This document shows positions 1 to 8,073 of a stretch of DNA of 64,000 bases, one piece after another. The notes below the pieces were generated by a model. It saw only the letters and a list, made by a program, of their open reading frames with translations, had not been told where the DNA came from and did not search any database. The stretch's first letter is position 1. Every line of letters begins with the position of its first letter. The position numbers and the translations under genes were made by a program. This DNA comes from Bacillus stratosphericus (GTDB taxonomy: Bacteria; Bacillota; Bacilli; Bacillales; Bacillaceae), in assembly GCF_020524495.1 (NCBI RefSeq), contig NZ_JAIVLB010000010.1:33656-97655 (forward strand), written 5' to 3'.

Positions 1-1
1 T

Positions 2-877
2 GTCATAGAGATGGCCGCAGCATCAGGATTACACCTTGTCCTGCCAGAAAAAAGGAATCCTTTATTCACAACGTCTAGAGGAACGGGAGAATTAATGCTG
101 GCCGCACTGGATAAAGGAGCGAATCATTTAATCATTGGGCTTGGCGGAAGTGCAACGAATGATGGCGGCGTTGGGATGATGCAAGGCTTAGGTGCAGCTT
201 TTCTCGATAAAGCAGGACAAGACCTCATGCAGGGCGGTGGACCACTGAATCAATTAGCTTTTATTGATCTATCTGGACTCGATCCTAGACTTCAAGCTGT
301 CAGGCTAGAGGTGGCTTGTGATGTGGATAATCCTTTAACGGGTGAGAGAGGGGCATCAGCCGTATTTGGTCCTCAAAAGGGAGCAGATGATGAAATGGTT
401 CAGCTTTTAGACAGAAACCTATCTCATTTTGCACTTGTGGCAGAAAAGCAGCTAAAAGTATCCTTTTGTGATGCAGCAGGTGCAGGAGCAGCAGGAGGAC
501 TTGGTGCTAGTTTATTAGGTTTTTTACAGGCTGATCTGCAACAGGGAATAGATATTGTGCTCAAGGCTGTTCATTTTGATGATGTCATGAAGGACGCAGA
601 CCTTGTCATAACTGGGGAAGGCCGAATTGATCGGCAGACTATCTATGGGAAAACGCCTATCGGTGTAGCCAAAGCAGCAAAACAGTATGATCTTCCTGTG
701 ATTGGCATCGCAGGCTCACTATCAAAAGACAGTGCAATTGTACATGACCATGGAATTGATGCGCTGTTTAGTATTGTTCCAGGTGTCACCTCTCTTTCTG
801 AAGCGATGCAAGATGCGGGTGTTCATGTAGAGAGAACTGCGAGGAATATTGCAGCTGTAATGAAATTTGGAATATAA
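2..877 (+). CDS. glxK: Glycerate kinase, 5' end cut off by window edge
   Basis: ATP-dependent kinase of D-glycerate, feeding glyoxylate/glycerate carbon into glycolysis in the cytoplasm. The frame is open from the first bases, and the first Met (position 11) lies inside the family motif E-M-A-x-A-S-G-L, so the true start is upstream of the window. About 290 of the usual roughly 380 residues are present. Diagnostic stretches are GLGGSATNDGGVGM, the CDVDNPLTGERGA block and the C-terminal ITGEGRIDRQTIYGKTP motif typical of the GK-II (GarK/GlxK) family. The B. subtilis counterpart is yxaA/glxK. No partner gene is visible in the window. Confidence 0.93.
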   Translation, partial: VIEMAAASGLHLVLPEKRNPLFTTSRGTGELMLAALDKGANHLIIGLGGSATNDGGVGMMQGLGAAFLDKAGQDLMQGGGPLNQLAFIDLSGLDPRLQAVRLEVACDVDNPLTGERGASAVFGPQKGADDEMVQLLDRNLSHFALVAEKQLKVSFCDAAGAGAAGGLGASLLGFLQADLQQGIDIVLKAVHFDDVMKDADLVITGEGRIDRQTIYGKTPIGVAKAAKQYDLPVIGIAGSLSKDSAIVHDHGIDALFSIVPGVTSLSEAMQDAGVHVERTARNIAAVMKFGI

Positions 878-940
878 AAGTAAATGATTTAAAATTTTCC
901 TTTTCTATCTCGTTCATTTCTATAGAAATGTGGTAAAATA

Positions 941-1056
941 AAATTGGGACGAAGGTGAAAGGCAGTCGTTTAGTTGAGGGCGATTATACCATTGATTGTA
1001 AAATTCCTAGCTTTGCGAATATGAAGTTAAATTCAGAGTTTGTGAAAAAGATATAA
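941..1056 (+). pseudogene. Short remnant of an unidentified protein tail
   Basis: A 38-codon open stretch after a stop encodes a sensible-looking tail ([19 protein letters not shown] and a few more residues). A GTG at 955 could start it, but no convincing ribosome site is present. A hairpin follows at once. It is probably the 3' end of a lost gene; the family is not recognised. Confidence 0.3.
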
Positions 1057-1060
1057 TGAA

Positions 1061-1090
1061 TGAAGAGGCTGTCGATAATAGCCTCTTTAT
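1061..1090 (+). terminator. Hairpin after the remnant
   Basis: GAAGAGGCT and AGCCTCTT pair around a 9-base loop and are followed by TTATT. The U-tract is weak, but the position just after the remnant stop fits a terminator. Confidence 0.45.
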
Positions 1091-1219
1091 TCATTTCAAT
1101 ATTTATAGGTGAAAGAAATAATCATAAAAAGAATTCCATACATATAGACTTGTTGAAAAAGGTTCGTTTCAGAAAAAATCAAGCTTCTTTTCACATAAAA
1201 ATCCGCTGTTTTCTTAACC

Positions 1220-1354
1220 CTACCTTAAAAAAGGCAGATGATTCTCTAAATTTTTCCTAATCCTCTTCACAACTTTCGGCCATTGCTGTACCATATGGAA
1301 GTGTTCTTCTATTTTTGACGGATCATGGGGTTTATCTGGAAATAGATGATACTT
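1220..1354 (-). pseudogene. Remnant of unidentified protein, opposite strand
   Basis: On the minus strand 44 codons read as protein-like sequence (FPDKPHDPSKIEEHFHMVQQ, then WPKVVKRIRK) ending at a TAG. No start codon or ribosome site is visible, and the 5' part would run into the ABC operon leader. It looks like the 3' end of a deleted gene; I cannot name the family. The rest of 878-1376 is AT-rich and featureless. Confidence 0.3.
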
Positions 1355-1376
1355 AGAAAAAGAAGGAGAGGTAACG

Positions 1377-2303
1377 TTGAACGTTTTAGAACTGAATAAT
1401 GTATCTAGGCATATTCGCGGGAAAAAGATTGTTCAAGACTTGAGTTTTTCTGTCCAAGCGGGCGAAGTCTTTGGCTTCTTAGGACCGAATGGCGCAGGGA
1501 AAACAACCACCATTCGTATGATGGTCGGTCTTTCTCCAATTACCTCTGGTGACATTCTGATTAATGGTCATAGTATTCAAACCTCATATCAGCATGCCAT
1601 TCAAGATGTCGGTGCGATTATTGAAAATCCGGAAATGTATAATCATTTAACTGCAAGGCAAAATCTTGTCCATTTTGCCAGAATGAATGGAAAAGTGGAT
1701 GAAGGTCGAATTGATGAGCTGCTAGAGCTAGTCAGTTTGCAGCATGTAAAACATAAGCGTGTCCGTACGTTTTCACTAGGAATGAAGCAACGTTTGGGCA
1801 TTGCACAGGCACTGATACATAAACCGAAACTGCTGATCTTAGATGAGCCGACCAATGGGCTTGATCCAGAGGGAATTCGGATGATACGAAATTACTTGAG
1901 AAGGTTGGCAAAGCAAGAAGGGCTGGCTGTCATCGTCTCAAGTCACCTCATGTCAGAAATGGAATTGATGTGTGATCGTTTTGCCATTATCAAAACAGGA
2001 AAGCTGATTGCGATTGAGGATCAGCGTGCGGAGACGAAGCAGGCTGATTTGGTCAATTATCGAATGAAGATCGCATCAAATGAGCTTGAAGAAGCGCAGA
2101 AGCTCATTGGTGCATTCGAGGAAGGCATCACTGTAAGGAAAGAGGAGCATTACTTATTCTTCTCCATGCCAGAAGAGAAAATGCCGCAATTGATTTGTCA
2201 TTTGAGCGAGGCTTCTATTCATTTGTACGAAATCAAAATAGAAAAACAGACACTAGAAGATAAGTTTTTAAGCTTAACTGGTAAAAAGGAGGCAGACGTA
2301 TGA
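1377..2303 (+). CDS. ABC transporter ATP-binding subunit, BcrA type
   Basis: Cytoplasmic ATPase of a two-subunit exporter; its partner is the next gene. Walker A GPNGAGKTT lies near residues 36-44, the signature FSLGMKQRLG near 140, and Walker B LILDEPTNGLDPEG near 160. The C-terminal 90 residues are the variable tail seen in BcrA/drug-export ATPases. The start is TTG at 1377, chosen because GGAGAGG lies 6-8 bases upstream and no ATG precedes it. It overlaps the permease by 4 bases (ATGA), which implies translational coupling. Substrate is unknown; family members export peptide antibiotics or act in lantibiotic immunity. Confidence 0.9.
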   Translation: MNVLELNNVSRHIRGKKIVQDLSFSVQAGEVFGFLGPNGAGKTTTIRMMVGLSPITSGDILINGHSIQTSYQHAIQDVGAIIENPEMYNHLTARQNLVHFARMNGKVDEGRIDELLELVSLQHVKHKRVRTFSLGMKQRLGIAQALIHKPKLLILDEPTNGLDPEGIRMIRNYLRRLAKQEGLAVIVSSHLMSEMELMCDRFAIIKTGKLIAIEDQRAETKQADLVNYRMKIASNELEEAQKLIGAFEEGITVRKEEHYLFFSMPEEKMPQLICHLSEASIHLYEIKIEKQTLEDKFLSLTGKKEADV

Positions 2304-3253
2304 TTCGCCTCATTCAAAACGAGTGGATGAAGATCAGTTATCGTGTCGGTACGTGGATTATGGTTGGACTTCTTGTTTTAGGCATGATTGCCACGCTTAT
2401 CTTTGCAGTTAAAACAAATGACGATGATCAATCGATAAGTGATTGGAAAGCCGAGCTGCAAATGATCAATAAAGAAAAGAAGCAAGAATTGAAAGAGAAT
2501 GATTTAGGATTTTATAAGAGATCCCTTGAAAAGGATATTGCGATCAATGAGTATCGTATCAAACATGATTTGCCTCCAGCCGATCAATTCGGTAAAAATG
2601 CATGGACTTATGTGAAGATAAATGCTGATTTGCTTCAGCTCGTTGGTGTATTTGTGATTATTATTGCAGCCACGATTGTCTCGGCTGAATATAAGCATGG
2701 TACAATTAAATTATTATTGATTCGACCACCATCAAGGTTGAAGGTTCTTTTATCTAAATACTTTACCGTTCAACTTTACTCTCTATTCCTTATCGCAGTC
2801 CTATTTATCTTATCATTCATCTTAGGTACGATATTCTTTGGACTAAACCATGATTATGTGTATTTGTCTTACCAAAATGGTGAAGTCATTGAACGATCTC
2901 AGTTTGCGAATATGGTTTTTTATTATTTGGCACATTGTTCCATGTTCGTTGTACTAGGGACACTTTCTTTTGCAATCTCAACGGTATTTAGAAGTGAGGC
3001 CATTTCTATTGCAATTAGTGTGTTAGCTTATATTGTGGGAGCATCCATCACAAGCATTTTGATGTTCTTCTTTGATTGGGCGAAATACTTATTGTTTGCC
3101 AACGACCCTGCACAATATTTCGCGGACACACCTACTTTTATCGAAGGCATGTCTCTAGGATTCTCATTAACCGTCCTAGTCATCTATTGGGCTATTTTCT
3201 TGGCTATTGCCTTAATTGTCTTCCAAAAGCGAGAAGTGAAAACAGGCAGTTAA
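2300..3253 (+). CDS. ABC-2 type permease subunit
   Basis: Membrane partner of the preceding ATPase. It has an N-terminal transmembrane helix (WIMVGLLVLGMIATLIFAV, about residues 19-37), then a roughly 70-residue charged extracytoplasmic segment. About five more hydrophobic helices follow between residues 105 and 310. The layout is that of the ABC2_membrane family (BcrB/YhcI-like). The start overlaps the ATPase stop. Substrate cannot be read from sequence. Confidence 0.87.
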   Translation: MIRLIQNEWMKISYRVGTWIMVGLLVLGMIATLIFAVKTNDDDQSISDWKAELQMINKEKKQELKENDLGFYKRSLEKDIAINEYRIKHDLPPADQFGKNAWTYVKINADLLQLVGVFVIIIAATIVSAEYKHGTIKLLLIRPPSRLKVLLSKYFTVQLYSLFLIAVLFILSFILGTIFFGLNHDYVYLSYQNGEVIERSQFANMVFYYLAHCSMFVVLGTLSFAISTVFRSEAISIAISVLAYIVGASITSILMFFFDWAKYLLFANDPAQYFADTPTFIEGMSLGFSLTVLVIYWAIFLAIALIVFQKREVKTGS

Positions 3254-3277
3254 TCTAATTTTTTAGGAGGTTTACAC

Positions 3278-3706
3278 ATGATAAAACGTAAAGGTGAAAA
3301 AGTAATGGGGATTATTAGCATTGTCCTCAATGTCATTGGTGTTGGTTTTGGGGCATTGATGCTCTCTATGGATCAATCGTTTTTTGATCAATTCAATGAA
3401 GTGTTACAAGAGGAAGGCGAAACATTGCCAATCGAAACACTTCAGGCTTCGGTTCATGCATTTGGTATTCAATTCATGGTGGTTTCTTCCATTGGGGCTG
3501 TGTTAACCATTGTTGGTGTGATTATGTTGAAAACAGACCGCCGCGCCGTGCTTTCTGGTATTCTCTTCTTGGTTTCTGCGATCACTCTTTTAATTGGAAC
3601 TGTTGGTCTTGCCTTCGTTCCGATGATCTTGTTGCTTATCATTGGATTGATGTCACTTATTAAAAAGCCGAAAACTGAAGTGCACACGAGTGAATATCCT
3701 TCTTAA
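3278..3706 (+). CDS. DUF4064 family small membrane protein
   Basis: 142-residue protein with four hydrophobic segments: an N-terminal helix (about 11-28), one around 65-85, and two between 90 and 128. This matches the DUF4064 family of unknown function. It lies 24 bases after the ABC permease with its own site TTTAGGAGG, so it is probably the third gene of the same transcript. Whether it assists the exporter is inference. A bidirectional hairpin follows. Confidence 0.75.
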   Translation: MIKRKGEKVMGIISIVLNVIGVGFGALMLSMDQSFFDQFNEVLQEEGETLPIETLQASVHAFGIQFMVVSSIGAVLTIVGVIMLKTDRRAVLSGILFLVSAITLLIGTVGLAFVPMILLLIIGLMSLIKKPKTEVHTSEYPS

Positions 3707-3711
3707 ATAAA

Positions 3712-3748
3712 AGAAAAAGACATGCGTCCATATGCGCATGTCTTTCTT
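3712..3748. terminator. Bidirectional terminator
   Basis: AAAAAGACATGCG and CGCATGTCTTTCTTTTT pair around a short loop with A and U tracts on both sides. It separates the converging ABC operon and the citrate transporter gene. Confidence 0.85.
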
Positions 3749-3751
3749 TTT

Positions 3752-5080
3752 TTAAATGATGCCAATTAGCTTGGCGACGATCAGTAAAATGATACTGAAT
3801 CCCCACATCCAAAAGAAGGAATAGCGGATATGTTTCCCCATATCCACACCTGCAAGGCCTACAGCAAGCCAAACAGCAGGGGCGAGTGGACTGACAAAGG
3901 TTCCGATGATATTTCCAATCATCATTGCATATGCCGCTGATGAGCCAGACACGCCAACCTCAGATGTAATCGATTCGACAATTGGCAGAAGTGCATAATA
4001 ATAGGCGTCTGTACTTGTCAGCATATCAAGTGGTACCCCAAACATCCCCACAATGATGTGTAAAAATGGAAGCAAGAAAGCAGGTAGAATTTGAACGCTG
4101 TCAACAGCTATTGCTTTGAGCATTCCCGTTCCTTCGAGAATTCCTAGAAATGAACCTGCGGAGAAGATGACAGCAGCCATCATCAGCGCACTCGGTGCAT
4201 GAGCCTTGATTCTTTCCATTTGTACATTCACATTCGGATAGTTAATCAACAGCGCAAGAGAAAGTCCAATCATAAACATATAACTGGCTGGAATCACACT
4301 CAGCACAAGAAGGACAACAACAGCCAAAAACAGGATGAAATTCACCCAGATGAGGTGATAACGTTTTAAAGAGGCGTCACCTGTTTCACTAATAGATTGA
4401 ATAGCCCGGTCCCAATCAGCGCCTTCTAGTTGAACGGCGGCAATTTCTTTTGAAGCAATTTTCACCCTAATCCGTTTTTCTTCTCGTTTCCCTAAGATGA
4501 ACGCCATCCCCAACACGAGAACGACTCCGATGAGCTGAATAGGGATGAGCGGTACCCATAGCTCTGATGGATCCATATTCAAGACACTTGCTGCCCGTCC
4601 AGTCGGTCCAGCCCATGGCACCATATTCGTTAATCCGGCACTAGTTCCGATTAATAACAGCAGTAAGTAAGGACTCATATGTAATTTTTTATAAAGTGGA
4701 AGCAGTGCAGGCACAGTTAATAAAAAGGTGGTGGCTCCTGCTCCATCTAAATGTGCGAAAACGCCAATTAGAGCTGTCCCCATCGCAACCGTGACAACAT
4801 TTCCCTTTGTCAATTTGATTAAAGCTTTTATGACAGGTTCAAAGAACCCTGTATCTTGTAAAATACCAAAAAATAAAATGGCGAAGATAAACATGGTCGC
4901 CACTGGTAATACTTTGATAATCCCTTCTTCAAAGAAAGTTTGAATATCATTGATACCAAATCCTGCTATGATTGCCCCAACTAAAGGTACCATGACCATG
5001 GCGACAATTGGACTTGCTTTCCCCCAAATCAGCAAAACAACAATCGTTAAAATAATCAACAACCCAAAAAACGTTAACAT
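3752..5080 (-). CDS. CitMHS family citrate (metal-citrate) proton symporter
   Basis: Integral membrane carrier of about 12 helices that imports citrate, probably complexed with a divalent metal, with protons. Length (442 residues) and motifs are typical of CitM/CitH proteins: FAHLDGAGATTFLLTVPALLP near 110-130 and GTSAGLTNMVPWAGPTGRAA near 148-167. A divergent LysR gene sits 377 bases away, the same arrangement as B. subtilis yraO-yraN, so this is most likely the YraO orthologue. The start has a GGGAGGGACTT ribosome site. Two cre-like sites and a dyad lie upstream, suggesting carbon catabolite repression. Confidence 0.9.
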   Translation of the reverse strand: MLTFFGLLIILTIVVLLIWGKASPIVAMVMVPLVGAIIAGFGINDIQTFFEEGIIKVLPVATMFIFAILFFGILQDTGFFEPVIKALIKLTKGNVVTVAMGTALIGVFAHLDGAGATTFLLTVPALLPLYKKLHMSPYLLLLLIGTSAGLTNMVPWAGPTGRAASVLNMDPSELWVPLIPIQLIGVVLVLGMAFILGKREEKRIRVKIASKEIAAVQLEGADWDRAIQSISETGDASLKRYHLIWVNFILFLAVVVLLVLSVIPASYMFMIGLSLALLINYPNVNVQMERIKAHAPSALMMAAVIFSAGSFLGILEGTGMLKAIAVDSVQILPAFLLPFLHIIVGMFGVPLDMLTSTDAYYYALLPIVESITSEVGVSGSSAAYAMMIGNIIGTFVSPLAPAVWLAVGLAGVDMGKHIRYSFFWMWGFSIILLIVAKLIGII

Positions 5081-5097
5081 AAGTCCCTCCCCCTACA

Positions 5098-5111
5098 ATA
5101 AACCGTTTACA
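5098..5111. promoter_or_regulatory. Weak cre-like site before citrate transporter
   Basis: Read on the minus strand the site is TGTAAACGGTTTAT, two mismatches from the CcpA consensus TGWAANCGNTNWCA. It lies about 20 bases upstream of the transporter start codon, where bound CcpA would block elongation. Assigned on similarity only. Confidence 0.35.
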
Positions 5112-5131
5112 CTTGTTTACTCTTTGTATAC

Positions 5132-5155
5132 CAATGCAGTCCCATATCTGCATTG
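5132..5155. promoter_or_regulatory. Perfect dyad, candidate LysR operator
   Basis: CAATGCAG and CTGCATTG form a perfect 8-bp inverted repeat with an 8-base spacer, 52-75 bases upstream of the citrate transporter start. Related ATGCAA words recur at 5185 and 5204. It is a plausible binding region for the divergently encoded LysR protein. Confidence 0.4.
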
Positions 5156-5183
5156 AAAAAAGGTTACCAAAAATACAAGTATT

Positions 5184-5198
5184 ATGCAACCGCTTTCA
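5184..5198. promoter_or_regulatory. cre site (CcpA) upstream of citrate transporter
   Basis: ATGCAACCGCTTTCA matches the degenerate cre consensus WTGNAANCGNWNNCW at every position and the stricter TGWAANCGNTNWCA with one mismatch. It lies about 110 bases upstream of the transporter. CcpA repression of citrate uptake is well established in Bacillus. Confidence 0.55.
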
Positions 5199-5280
5199 TA
5201 CCTATGCAATTGTAAAAAAGGATTTCAAAACCAATCATGGTGCGGGATCAAACATGTCAAAAAATTTAGATAAAAAATAA

Positions 5281-5403
5281 CCATTCAATCGTATATCTAC
5301 AATTGCTTTGGCATCCCTTGACGCAATCGATAATCCAGCTTTTTCGGCAATGTTCTTTATTTTTGCTGCCAAGGTAGTCCTTTACGGAGTGGCAATGAAT
5401 TAG
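5281..5403 (+). pseudogene. C-terminal remnant of a membrane protein (tentative)
   Basis: A 40-codon open frame just before the LysR gene reads as a small polar stretch (ASLDAIDNPAFSAM), then the hydrophobic FFIFAAKVVLYGVAMN, then a stop. That pattern resembles the last helix of a transporter. No start codon or ribosome site fits. It could be a deletion remnant, or chance in an AT-rich spacer. Confidence 0.25.
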
Positions 5404-5457
5404 TAAGATATATGTAAAGAAGGTGTTGGATTAAGACTGCTGATAGGAGAGGGGCAG

Positions 5458-6357
5458 ATGTATTACGATGCATTGAAGACATTCGTGACAGTCGTAGAGG
5501 AGAAAAACTTTACAAAAGCAGCCCAGAAGCTGCGAATTTCTCAGCCGAGTGTCAGTCTTCATATCAAGAACTTGGAGCAGGAATTTCAGACGGTTCTGCT
5601 CAATCGTTCGCCGAAGCAATTAACTGTGACACCAACTGGGGATATGTTGTACCATCGTTCAAAGCAAATCATTCATTTATATGAACAGGCGAAGCAGGAT
5701 ATTTATGAGCATCATCATCTGGCAAGAGGGAAACTGACGATTGGGGCAAGTTTCACCATTGGGGAGTACGTGCTGCCGCAAATCTTAACAGAGTTCCATC
5801 AGCTCTATCCACATGTCGATATTGAGGTGGTCATTGATAATACCGAGGCGATTGCCAGACATGTCCGTTTGTTCCATGTCGATATCGGTCTCATTGAAGG
5901 ACAGACCAATGACAAAGAACTTTCTGTGGAAACCTTTTTAGAGGATGAGCTCTACATCGTTGCTCCATTAGATCATCCGTTTGCTAAGAAAAAGGATGTC
6001 ACAATTGATCAATTGCAAAACGAAACATGGATCACGAGAGAAGAAGGGTCAGGTACCGGAGAATACTTGCAGCATGTGCTGAAATCAAATGGACTGAAGG
6101 CGCGAACCTTTGTGACATTTAGCAGCAACCAAGCCATTAAAGAAGCTGTCATCCACGGGATGGGGCTATCTGTTTTATCCAAATACGTCCTCCAGCGAGG
6201 CAGTATTGGCGGTGAGTTGGCTGTCATTTCTGTGAGAGGAATGGACTTTAAACGAAAATTCTCTTATGTCGAATCGCCGATGACAGGTGGAAATAAAAAT
6301 AAGGAATTGCTCGTTGAATTGTTAAGGAAAGAGAGAAAAGACGCTTCTCCAAAGTAG
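5458..6357 (+). CDS. LysR family regulator, YraN-like
   Basis: 299-residue DNA-binding regulator. The N-terminal winged helix-turn-helix (FVTVVEEKNFTKAAQKLRIS, about residues 8-27, then QPSVSLHIKNLE) is canonical LysR. Residues 90-290 form the periplasmic-binding-protein-like effector domain. Divergent to the citrate transporter, as in the yraN-yraO pair of B. subtilis, so it probably controls that gene in response to citrate or a related acid. The ribosome site GGAGAGGGG precedes the ATG. It ends inside a hairpin terminator. Confidence 0.88.
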   Translation: MYYDALKTFVTVVEEKNFTKAAQKLRISQPSVSLHIKNLEQEFQTVLLNRSPKQLTVTPTGDMLYHRSKQIIHLYEQAKQDIYEHHHLARGKLTIGASFTIGEYVLPQILTEFHQLYPHVDIEVVIDNTEAIARHVRLFHVDIGLIEGQTNDKELSVETFLEDELYIVAPLDHPFAKKKDVTIDQLQNETWITREEGSGTGEYLQHVLKSNGLKARTFVTFSSNQAIKEAVIHGMGLSVLSKYVLQRGSIGGELAVISVRGMDFKRKFSYVESPMTGGNKNKELLVELLRKERKDASPK

Positions 6358-6370
6358 GAGAAACGTCTTT
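6337..6370 (+). terminator. Terminator of the LysR gene
   Basis: AAAGACGCTTCTCC and GGAGAAACGTCTTT pair with one C-A mismatch around AAAGTA; the stem includes the LysR stop codon. A short T-rich run follows. Confidence 0.7.
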
Positions 6371-6374
6371 CTTA

Positions 6375-6938
6375 TCATCCTTTTATTTTAATTTCATCGA
6401 CTGGAAAGAACATTTTACCTGTATCGGAGTATTTCATCGTCACTGATTCCCTTCTTTTAAATAAATGACAAGGGGCTCTTTTTCAGATGACATGGTGTAG
6501 TTTTTCCCATCGTCTAGTAGGAATGTGACGGTTGTATAATCACCTGTCTTTTCCTTGAACACTCGTTTGACCTTGCCAGTCGTTTTTTTCTTTTCTTGCT
6601 TAGATGAGCTGTTGACTGTGCCGTCGCCCTTTTGAAGGCTGTTTTATAGGCTCTCAGTGCTTCGTATAATGTTGAAGCGTAAGCAGCGATTTCAGGGTTA
6701 GCCGCAGAGACAATAAAGTAGTTCTGCAGGAATCCGTTTGAATCGAAAACAGGTGTGAGCCAGCTTGCTTTTCCATAGAAATTGTAGAGAATCGGCATGT
6801 GCCCTTTCCATTTCTTCTCGATGAATCATTTCTCAATAATTTGCAAAGCGCCCTGGGAATCCATGTAGGATTCTTGAAGATTTCCGGTAAAATAAGTGGC
6901 TTTTCCTGTCCGGGCATTCGTCAGTGTATACCCGAGCA
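6375..6938 (-). pseudogene. Broken gene, unidentified family, three lesions
   Basis: Joining minus-strand frames gives one coherent protein. The first segment is LGYTLTNARTGKATYFTGNL...GALQIIEK, then an in-frame TGA. The next is FIEKKWKGHMPILYNFYGKA...YFIVSAANPEIAAYASTLYE...KTAF, then a frameshift near 6623. It continues GDGTVNSSSKQEKKKTTGKV...YTMSSEKEPLVIYLKEG, then a frameshift near 6447, and ends KYSDTGKMFFPVDEIKIKG. The N-terminus is missing: the readable part stops abruptly beside the alkC gene, consistent with a deletion. I do not recognise the family. Confidence 0.7.
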
Positions 6939-6942
6939 TGAG

Positions 6943-8058
6943 ATGTGGGAGGTGGACACGATCGAACCATTAAAACATGTATATCATGAATTATTTATTC
7001 AAGAGTTAGCAGAGAAACTTGCACAAGAGTCGACTTTATTTAATGCCGGTGAATTTCAGCGGCTCGTGTTACAAGAGGATTGGCCGCAGCTTGAGCTAAA
7101 AGAACGGATGAGAAGAATCACTGAGTCGATGCATGCCTGTTTGCCAGAGGATTACGAGCAGGCAATTGATGTACTGTGTCAGGTAGCACCACATTTTACA
7201 GGGCTTAGTGCACTCGTATTTCCAGACTACGTAGAGATGTATGGTCTTAAACATTGGGATATCTCGATCAAGGCGCTTGCCTTCTTTACGCCTTTTTCCA
7301 CTTCTGAATTTGCCGTTCGGCCTTTTCTGATTCAACATCAAGACAAAATGCTGGCACAGATGCTGGTGTGGTCACAGGATCAAAATAACCATATCCGCCG
7401 GCTGGCAAGTGAAGGGTGCAGACCACGTTTACCATGGGGATTATCAGTTCCTTCGCTTAAAAAGGATCCTTCGGTCACGCTGCCTATTTTGGAAAACTTG
7501 AAGTCCGATTCGGCCAAGTATGTACAAAAAAGTGTAGCCAATCATTTAAATGATCTATCTACGATTCAGCCTGATCTGATGAAGCAAACGGTCAAAAACT
7601 GGTATGGAACCAATAAGCATACGAACTGGATTGTCAAACATGCATCCCGTACATTACTCAAGAAAGGTGATCCAGATATCATGGCTTTGTTTGGCTATGG
7701 AGACGATCCGTCCATTCAAGTAATAGATTTGAAGGTAGCGAAAGATTCTATTTGTATTGGAGAGAAAATGACCTTTCATTTCATTCTTCAGGCTGACAAG
7801 CCACTAAAACTGCGTGTGGAGTATGCCATTGATTACGTCAAAGCTAGGGGTACCCGCAATCAGAAGGTATTTAAAATCACAGAATTTGAAACAGACTCAG
7901 CGTTACATAGAGAATTTGTCAGGTCACAGTCGTTTCAAAATATGACGACAAGAAAACACTATAAAGGAACTCATACATTAACGATCATCGTCAACGGCAT
8001 CCCAAAAGCGTCAGTTGACTTTGAAGTTGGAGCAGCTAACGAAAAAACCCGCCATTGA
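6943..8058 (+). CDS. alkC: DNA alkylation repair protein AlkC
   Basis: HEAT-repeat DNA glycosylase family (AlkC) that removes alkylated bases such as 3-methyladenine without base flipping. Family blocks visible: IEPLKHVYHELFIQELA at the start of conserved sequence, ELKERMRRITESMH, FPDYVEMYGL, SSEFAVRPF-type TSEFAVRPFLI, and RRLASEGCRPRLPWGLSVP. A C-terminal beta-rich Ig-like domain spans about residues 285-370. Start choice is uncertain. The open frame extends to 6799, but that part is antisense to the neighbouring broken gene. Family members begin about at codon 6961, which is ATC and sits 8 bases after GGGAGG. I used the nearest in-frame ATG, 6943; GTG at 6952 is another option. Confidence 0.85.
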   Translation: MWEVDTIEPLKHVYHELFIQELAEKLAQESTLFNAGEFQRLVLQEDWPQLELKERMRRITESMHACLPEDYEQAIDVLCQVAPHFTGLSALVFPDYVEMYGLKHWDISIKALAFFTPFSTSEFAVRPFLIQHQDKMLAQMLVWSQDQNNHIRRLASEGCRPRLPWGLSVPSLKKDPSVTLPILENLKSDSAKYVQKSVANHLNDLSTIQPDLMKQTVKNWYGTNKHTNWIVKHASRTLLKKGDPDIMALFGYGDDPSIQVIDLKVAKDSICIGEKMTFHFILQADKPLKLRVEYAIDYVKARGTRNQKVFKITEFETDSALHREFVRSQSFQNMTTRKHYKGTHTLTIIVNGIPKASVDFEVGAANEKTRH

Positions 8059-8070
8059 GACGGGTTTTGG
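8042..8070. terminator. Bidirectional terminator alkC / permease
   Basis: AAAACCCG and CGGGTTTT pair around a 9-base loop overlapping the alkC stop codon, with A and T runs on both flanks. The permease gene converges on it. Confidence 0.75.
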
Positions 8071-8073
8071 CAT

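Noticed and set aside
1060..1260. Open frame of 66 codons after the glycerate kinase region
   Set aside because: No ribosome site, unnatural composition, and it overlaps a hairpin and a more protein-like minus-strand remnant.
6799..6942. N-terminal extension of alkC by 48 codons
   Set aside because: This segment is antisense to readable sequence of the neighbouring pseudogene and is not family sequence.
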